Assembly: GCA_000224765.2 (NCBI GenBank)
Contig: AGAU01000114.1
Coordinates: forward strand, 1-43,619
Source: SAR324 cluster bacterium JCVI-SC AAA005
GTDB lineage: Bacteria; SAR324; NAC60-12
Reading direction: 5' to 3'
DNA length: 43,619 nt
Part shown: piece after piece, positions 39,979 through 43,619 of the stretch
How the letters are laid out: each line of letters starts with the position of its first letter
Position numbering within the stretch: the first letter of the stretch is position 1
Notes under the pieces: generated by a model
Told to the model about the DNA's origin: nothing
Database searches by the model: none
Seen by the model: the letters and a program-made list of their open reading frames with translations, nothing else
Program-made: the position numbers and the translations under genes

Positions 39979-42900
39979 AGTCTGTGATCGTTCTTCCAGC
40001 ACGCGTGAAAACAGTGGAATCTCCCGGGGCAATTTGGAATCAGGCAGTGGTAAGAAGACTTCTGCATTGCGCCCCGTAACATCACCCTCTAGCAAGCCAT
40101 TTTTGTCATTTACATTGAGCGGAGGAGATGTCGCATAATCTAGGAGTAGCTTTCCGTCGCGTGACTTGAGATTAGGGTGATAGATCCGTAGGCGTTCTTG
40201 GTACTCGCGAGCCTGAATCAAGTAATAGGCAATACGTGACCAAACTGGCAGAGCCCCACTGGAACCTGTCAGGCGGAACCAATTCGCAGTTGTTTCGGCT
40301 TCTGCAGGGCGATCTGAGCCAACATAGACGGCGATTGTGTAACCTCCTTTGGTTTGCATTCCCTGACGTGTTGGAACTGGCAAATGACCAACAAAAGTCG
40401 CATTCGAATAGTTATTGGCAGTTCCTGTTTTGCCCAGAGCAGGGATTTGTACTGTCACCTGTTTCCCATCTTCACGCGCATACTCTGTTTGTAGAAAGCG
40501 TTTCGCTCTTCGGCCTGTTCCGTACTCAACTACTGAACGCATAATTTCTTGCAAAGCCCGATTGACACTAGGATCCAGAATATTACGAGATTGATGATCC
40601 GCTTCGTAAATAGTTCTGCCCCCGGTATCCTCAATCCGTTGAATCAATGACCAATGATTTTTGGGTGATTTTGAATCTCTAAAAACTTGACCAGTGGCCA
40701 GTGACTGATAGAGCAGTGCAAGATCTTGTAGCGTTACCTCATTCGCACCGAGTGGGAACGAAAGTATCGGCTGAAGTGGGCTCTCGACACCTAGGAGTTT
40801 TGCTACTTCCACAACTGTCTGTAGGGAGAGCAAAATCCTGAAGTCATGGTTCCAATAAAGACGTACTGTTGAATAGGGTTCCTGGCGCAATAAATCCTGC
40901 TGACGTTGTTGCATCAAGTCTCCAAGCCCCTGCAAAATCGTTGAACGTATCTTTCCGTGCAACCAAATGTTAGCTGGTGAAAAGAAGTGCTCTCGCTGAT
41001 TCGAAGTCCAGACCTGATTGTACAAGCGGAAGCGATAGGAAGTTATGGGAACCCAGCCTTTTGTGAGTTCAAGAGGGTTCTCTGCGTAGGCTAACCGTGG
41101 GGGTACGGGGGTATTGTAAGGATCTGTCCGCAGCGCACTGTCATGAACATAAAAGTTTTGAATCCACTCTCCAGCCACCTGATCATCAGTTTTAAAACTG
41201 CCGTTGAGGAACGCATCTTCTGTTTGTACCAGTTGCTGCTGCAAACGCTCCTGCACCTCCTGAAGGCGCAAAAAGTTATGTTCCAATAACTCTCTTTCAC
41301 GGCTTACACGGGCAGAACCTGAACGCAAGCGTGAGCGTACCTCAGCAAGCCAGTTCCGACCATGATAAAGATTACGCAGTGCCTGTTCCTCTTCGGGTGG
41401 TTCAAAGGCAGTGTTACGTAAGAGTTCCTGCCGAGCCGCCTCCATCAAGTAAGGTTGCATTCGATACTGAGTATCAACGATCCCATAAGTATCTCGTAAA
41501 CGGACAACGTAATCAGCGCGACTTTCATTCGCTTCTCGCGCAAAGCGAGTGAATTCCATTAGTTGTTCGAACTGCTCCAGGTCCAAGTAATCGAGCAGGT
41601 GTTCCAGCAAGTAAATACTGGCCAGATTCTCTGAAAGCGCACCAGCCCAAACTAACGAACTTTGATTATCTGGTGGAGTGTGATCGGGCTTGGGAATGTA
41701 GATCTCACCCTGCCATTGATAAACCCGATACTCATTGGACAGGGCCTCCAACGGATTCCAACCCAACTCCATTGCCACCATGTACAGTAACAATTTAAAG
41801 GTTGATCCAGGTTGACGATAGGCCTGCATAGCCCTGTTGAACCCACGAGGGTCAAATCCACCCACAAAAGCCCGAACCTCACCATCTTGCAAAACCATCA
41901 CACCACCGTCGAGGGTCGGTTGCTGCTCAATACTCGCCTGCCAAAGAGATCCCGTGTTATCACGTTGATGCAAGGCCACTAGAATTGGACCACCTGTTTT
42001 CAGGTTCTCAAGTACTTGCTGGAAATCTTTTTTTCGAAGTTTGTTGGGTGCTTGCGGATTTATTCGACGAATAAACTCTTCCAACAACAAGCCCCGAACT
42101 TCTGCCCGATGAGCTCCTACTTGAACCTGTACGCTTGGGTTATCTCCCAGCAACACCTCCTCAATTCGGCCAGTGTAGAAGTTTCCAGATCCAGGTTGTA
42201 ATGAGGATGGCTCTGGATTCGTGACTGGAGCAGCATAGCCATTGCGCTGAAATTCTAAGCGAGAGAGATGTCGCCGCAACTCAAACTGCGCAAGGTATTG
42301 GAGATTGGGATCAAGTGTCGTCTGAATACGGAGTTCTCCCTTCTCTACTCCCTCAGCACCATAGTCCTGTAAAATGGAGCGAAATGGTTCCTCGTTCATC
42401 TGCTGGCGGACCACCTCAATCTGGTGATTATCTTGATAACGGAACGACCCCTGTCGAAAAGCTACCAAATCCTGAGACGCCTCCAAGAAACGATCCTCAG
42501 AGATGAGTTCCATTTCCAGCATGTTACGTAAGACATAGTCTCGACGCTCTGTTGCCCTCTCGACAATACGCTGTATTTCCTCTTGATTCTGGGTCCGGAA
42601 GGGATTGTAGTTTGCTGGCCCCTTAACCGAACCAGCAATGAAAGCGACCTCAGAAAGATTTAGGTCTGAGACGTTTTTGTTGAAGTAGTAACGGGCCGCA
42701 ATCGCCAATCCCTGTCCTGTTCCATGCACGTGGAAGAGATTGGTATAGAATTCGAGAATATCTCTTTTGCTGTAGCGAGCTTCCAACCGCAGAGCGTCCA
42801 GTGTCTCCAAGGCCTTGTTTTTCCAACGATTTTCTCCATGTTCCAGTCGATGTTCAAACAAAAGTTCTGAAGTCTGCTGGGTAAGGGTGCTGCCTCCTTG

Positions 42901-43302
42901 AATAACACGTCCTGCAAGTAAATTAGCCCAAGATGCTCGGAGGATTCCAATAGGATCAAAGCCGATATGCTGGTAAAAAGATTGATCTTCACTAGCAATG
43001 ATTGCATCAAAGAATGTCTCTGGAATTACTGCATCCAGATCAGAATCAATCCGAGTTGGTTGGTTGGCCTGAAGGTAAAGAAGATGGACTTGGTCGTAGA
43101 AGGCGCCTAGTTTCGTGCGTTGATCACGATAGTAGACGGTTGTTTCGGTAAGCAGACGCTGCTGGATCGCTTTACGATCAAGATGAGGAGCAGAAGCTAG
43201 GAAAACAAGATAGCCCAGTACCGCTGTACTAGTCAGCAGTAATAGATTGATCAGCGTGAAGAACCCAAAGCAGGCTTTGGCGACATATCGTGGGACTGAC
43301 AA
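39874..43302 (-). CDS. Large class A penicillin-binding protein (transglycosylase/transpeptidase)
   Basis: A 1142-residue bifunctional cell-wall synthase. One TM helix (about 14-36) is followed by the GT51 domain: catalytic Glu105 in IIASEDQSFYQHIGFDP, GGSTLTQQ at 136-143, RYSKRDILEFYTN. The transpeptidase has Ser500-Thr-Phe-Lys503, Ser557-Glu-Asn559 and Lys958-Thr-Gly. The SxN to KTG distance (about 400) is much larger than in E. coli PBP1a/1b; the extra residues (about 575-850) are charged and partly coiled-coil. The C-terminal tail after about 1040 is unassigned and its coding DNA overlaps the helicase gene by 105 bp. No neighbour hints at a dedicated regulator. Confidence 0.93.
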   Translation of the reverse strand: MSVPRYVAKACFGFFTLINLLLLTSTAVLGYLVFLASAPHLDRKAIQQRLLTETTVYYRDQRTKLGAFYDQVHLLYLQANQPTRIDSDLDAVIPETFFDAIIASEDQSFYQHIGFDPIGILRASWANLLAGRVIQGGSTLTQQTSELLFEHRLEHGENRWKNKALETLDALRLEARYSKRDILEFYTNLFHVHGTGQGLAIAARYYFNKNVSDLNLSEVAFIAGSVKGPANYNPFRTQNQEEIQRIVERATERRDYVLRNMLEMELISEDRFLEASQDLVAFRQGSFRYQDNHQIEVVRQQMNEEPFRSILQDYGAEGVEKGELRIQTTLDPNLQYLAQFELRRHLSRLEFQRNGYAAPVTNPEPSSLQPGSGNFYTGRIEEVLLGDNPSVQVQVGAHRAEVRGLLLEEFIRRINPQAPNKLRKKDFQQVLENLKTGGPILVALHQRDNTGSLWQASIEQQPTLDGGVMVLQDGEVRAFVGGFDPRGFNRAMQAYRQPGSTFKLLLYMVAMELGWNPLEALSNEYRVYQWQGEIYIPKPDHTPPDNQSSLVWAGALSENLASIYLLEHLLDYLDLEQFEQLMEFTRFAREANESRADYVVRLRDTYGIVDTQYRMQPYLMEAARQELLRNTAFEPPEEEQALRNLYHGRNWLAEVRSRLRSGSARVSRERELLEHNFLRLQEVQERLQQQLVQTEDAFLNGSFKTDDQVAGEWIQNFYVHDSALRTDPYNTPVPPRLAYAENPLELTKGWVPITSYRFRLYNQVWTSNQREHFFSPANIWLHGKIRSTILQGLGDLMQQRQQDLLRQEPYSTVRLYWNHDFRILLSLQTVVEVAKLLGVESPLQPILSFPLGANEVTLQDLALLYQSLATGQVFRDSKSPKNHWSLIQRIEDTGGRTIYEADHQSRNILDPSVNRALQEIMRSVVEYGTGRRAKRFLQTEYAREDGKQVTVQIPALGKTGTANNYSNATFVGHLPVPTRQGMQTKGGYTIAVYVGSDRPAEAETTANWFRLTGSSGALPVWSRIAYYLIQAREYQERLRIYHPNLKSRDGKLLLDYATSPPLNVNDKNGLLEGDVTGRNAEVFLPLPDSKLPREIPLFSRVLEERSQTSAEGVWKEGRWITAMQQPQLMGGTSDADVEQVPR

Positions 43303-43311
43303 GATCTCACA

Positions 43312-43617
43312 TCAGTTAGCAGGAAATTCATTTGCGTGAATCAGGTCACTCTTGGCAGCCATGATGAAATCACTCTCCACCAAGCCATCAATCTTGTGCG
43401 TCCAATAACTCACACGTACGTTGCAGAAGGATAGTATCAACTCAGGGTGATGACCTTCTGATTCTGCTAGATTAGCGATTAAATTCGTGAAACGAAGAGC
43501 CTCTTGGTAAGAGGGAAAAACATAATTTTTCTGAAGATGATGGTTGTTGATCATTTTCCAGCCATTCTGCAATTCTTGGAGTAGCATTTCTAGCGCCTCT
43601 CCTTTGAGTGGTGGAAC
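43312..43617 (-). CDS. phhB: Pterin-4a-carbinolamine dehydratase, 5' end outside window
   Basis: The frame is open to the window edge, and residues upstream of the ATG at 43587 (VPPLKGEALE) match the family's normal N-terminus, so the true start is outside. The core is typical: LQNGWKMINNHHLQKNYVFPSYQEALRF, the ESEGHHPEL histidine pair, and VRVSYWTHKIDGLVESDFIMAAKSD. It recycles the pterin cofactor of aromatic amino acid hydroxylases; in bacteria without such an enzyme its role is unclear. It lies 9 bp upstream of the PBP gene on the same strand. Confidence 0.9.
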   Translation of the reverse strand, partial: VPPLKGEALEMLLQELQNGWKMINNHHLQKNYVFPSYQEALRFTNLIANLAESEGHHPELILSFCNVRVSYWTHKIDGLVESDFIMAAKSDLIHANEFPAN

Positions 43618-43619
43618 AC

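Noticed and set aside
1..43619. CRISPR arrays, insertion sequences, prophage or integrase genes
   Set aside because: No spaced repeats, transposase motifs or phage structural genes were seen in the reading of either strand.

Overview
The window is a gene-dense stretch (about 45 genes, mostly gaps under 100 bp) of a Gram-negative chromosome. An LptD-type LPS assembly protein, the recycling ligase Mpl, a class A penicillin-binding protein and CcmF/CcmG cytochrome c maturation genes point to a didermic, respiring, proteobacteria-like organism. The pentaheme/molybdopterin-like Alternative Complex III operon and the YHYH protein suggest a marine, delta-proteobacteria-like lineage such as SAR324. 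That placement is inference from gene content, not a phylogenetic result. No CRISPR array, insertion sequence, integrase or phage gene is visible.

Layout. (1) 1-703: end of a YHYH-domain secreted protein carrying a perfect 21-bp tandem duplication. (2) 801-9049, minus strand: lptD, a coupled outer-membrane-like protein, a stand-alone nuoM, tRNA-Ser(GGA), the SRP RNA (ffs), dnaX, ybaB and a LipM-like octanoyltransferase. The tRNA-Ser/ffs/dnaX/ybaB block resembles the classic arrangement known from Bacillus; here the lipoyl gene sits where recR is often found. (3) 9186-16138, plus strand: a nuclease-fold protein lacking catalytic residues, yggS, ruvA, ssb, an unknown protein, a GAF/HD-GYP signalling protein and an M23 envelope peptidase. 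(4) 16395-24137: a complete actABCDEF operon for Alternative Complex III (quinol to cytochrome c or oxidase electron transfer). It faces a TerB-like gene across a short shared hairpin. (5) 25222-31596: mpl, a SUMF1-fold protein and a DUF4105 protein joined by ATGA overlaps. They are followed by a four-TM protein, a cytochrome c'-like protein whose heme motif is broken (CAAYH), a small Cys-containing secreted protein, a membrane-anchored cytochrome c and a DUF411 metal-binding protein. (6) 31700-35575: ccmF, ccmG, a TPR protein, a small winged-helix-like protein and a gamma-carbonic-anhydrase-like protein. (7) 35638-43617: a small membrane protein, a VWA protein paired with a HelD-like helicase, an unusually large class A PBP overlapping the helicase gene tail to tail, and a pterin carbinolamine dehydratase cut by the window edge.

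Together the genes describe an aerobic respiratory and envelope-building segment: electron transfer (ACIII, NuoM, soluble and anchored cytochromes), cytochrome c maturation, LPS and peptidoglycan assembly or recycling, plus DNA replication and repair housekeeping. The least explained parts are the VWA-HelD pair, the mpl-SUMF1-DUF4105 overlap chain, the heme-motif-broken cytochrome relative, the two adjacent proteins 11660-14776 with similar N-terminal regions, and the large insertion in the PBP transpeptidase domain.
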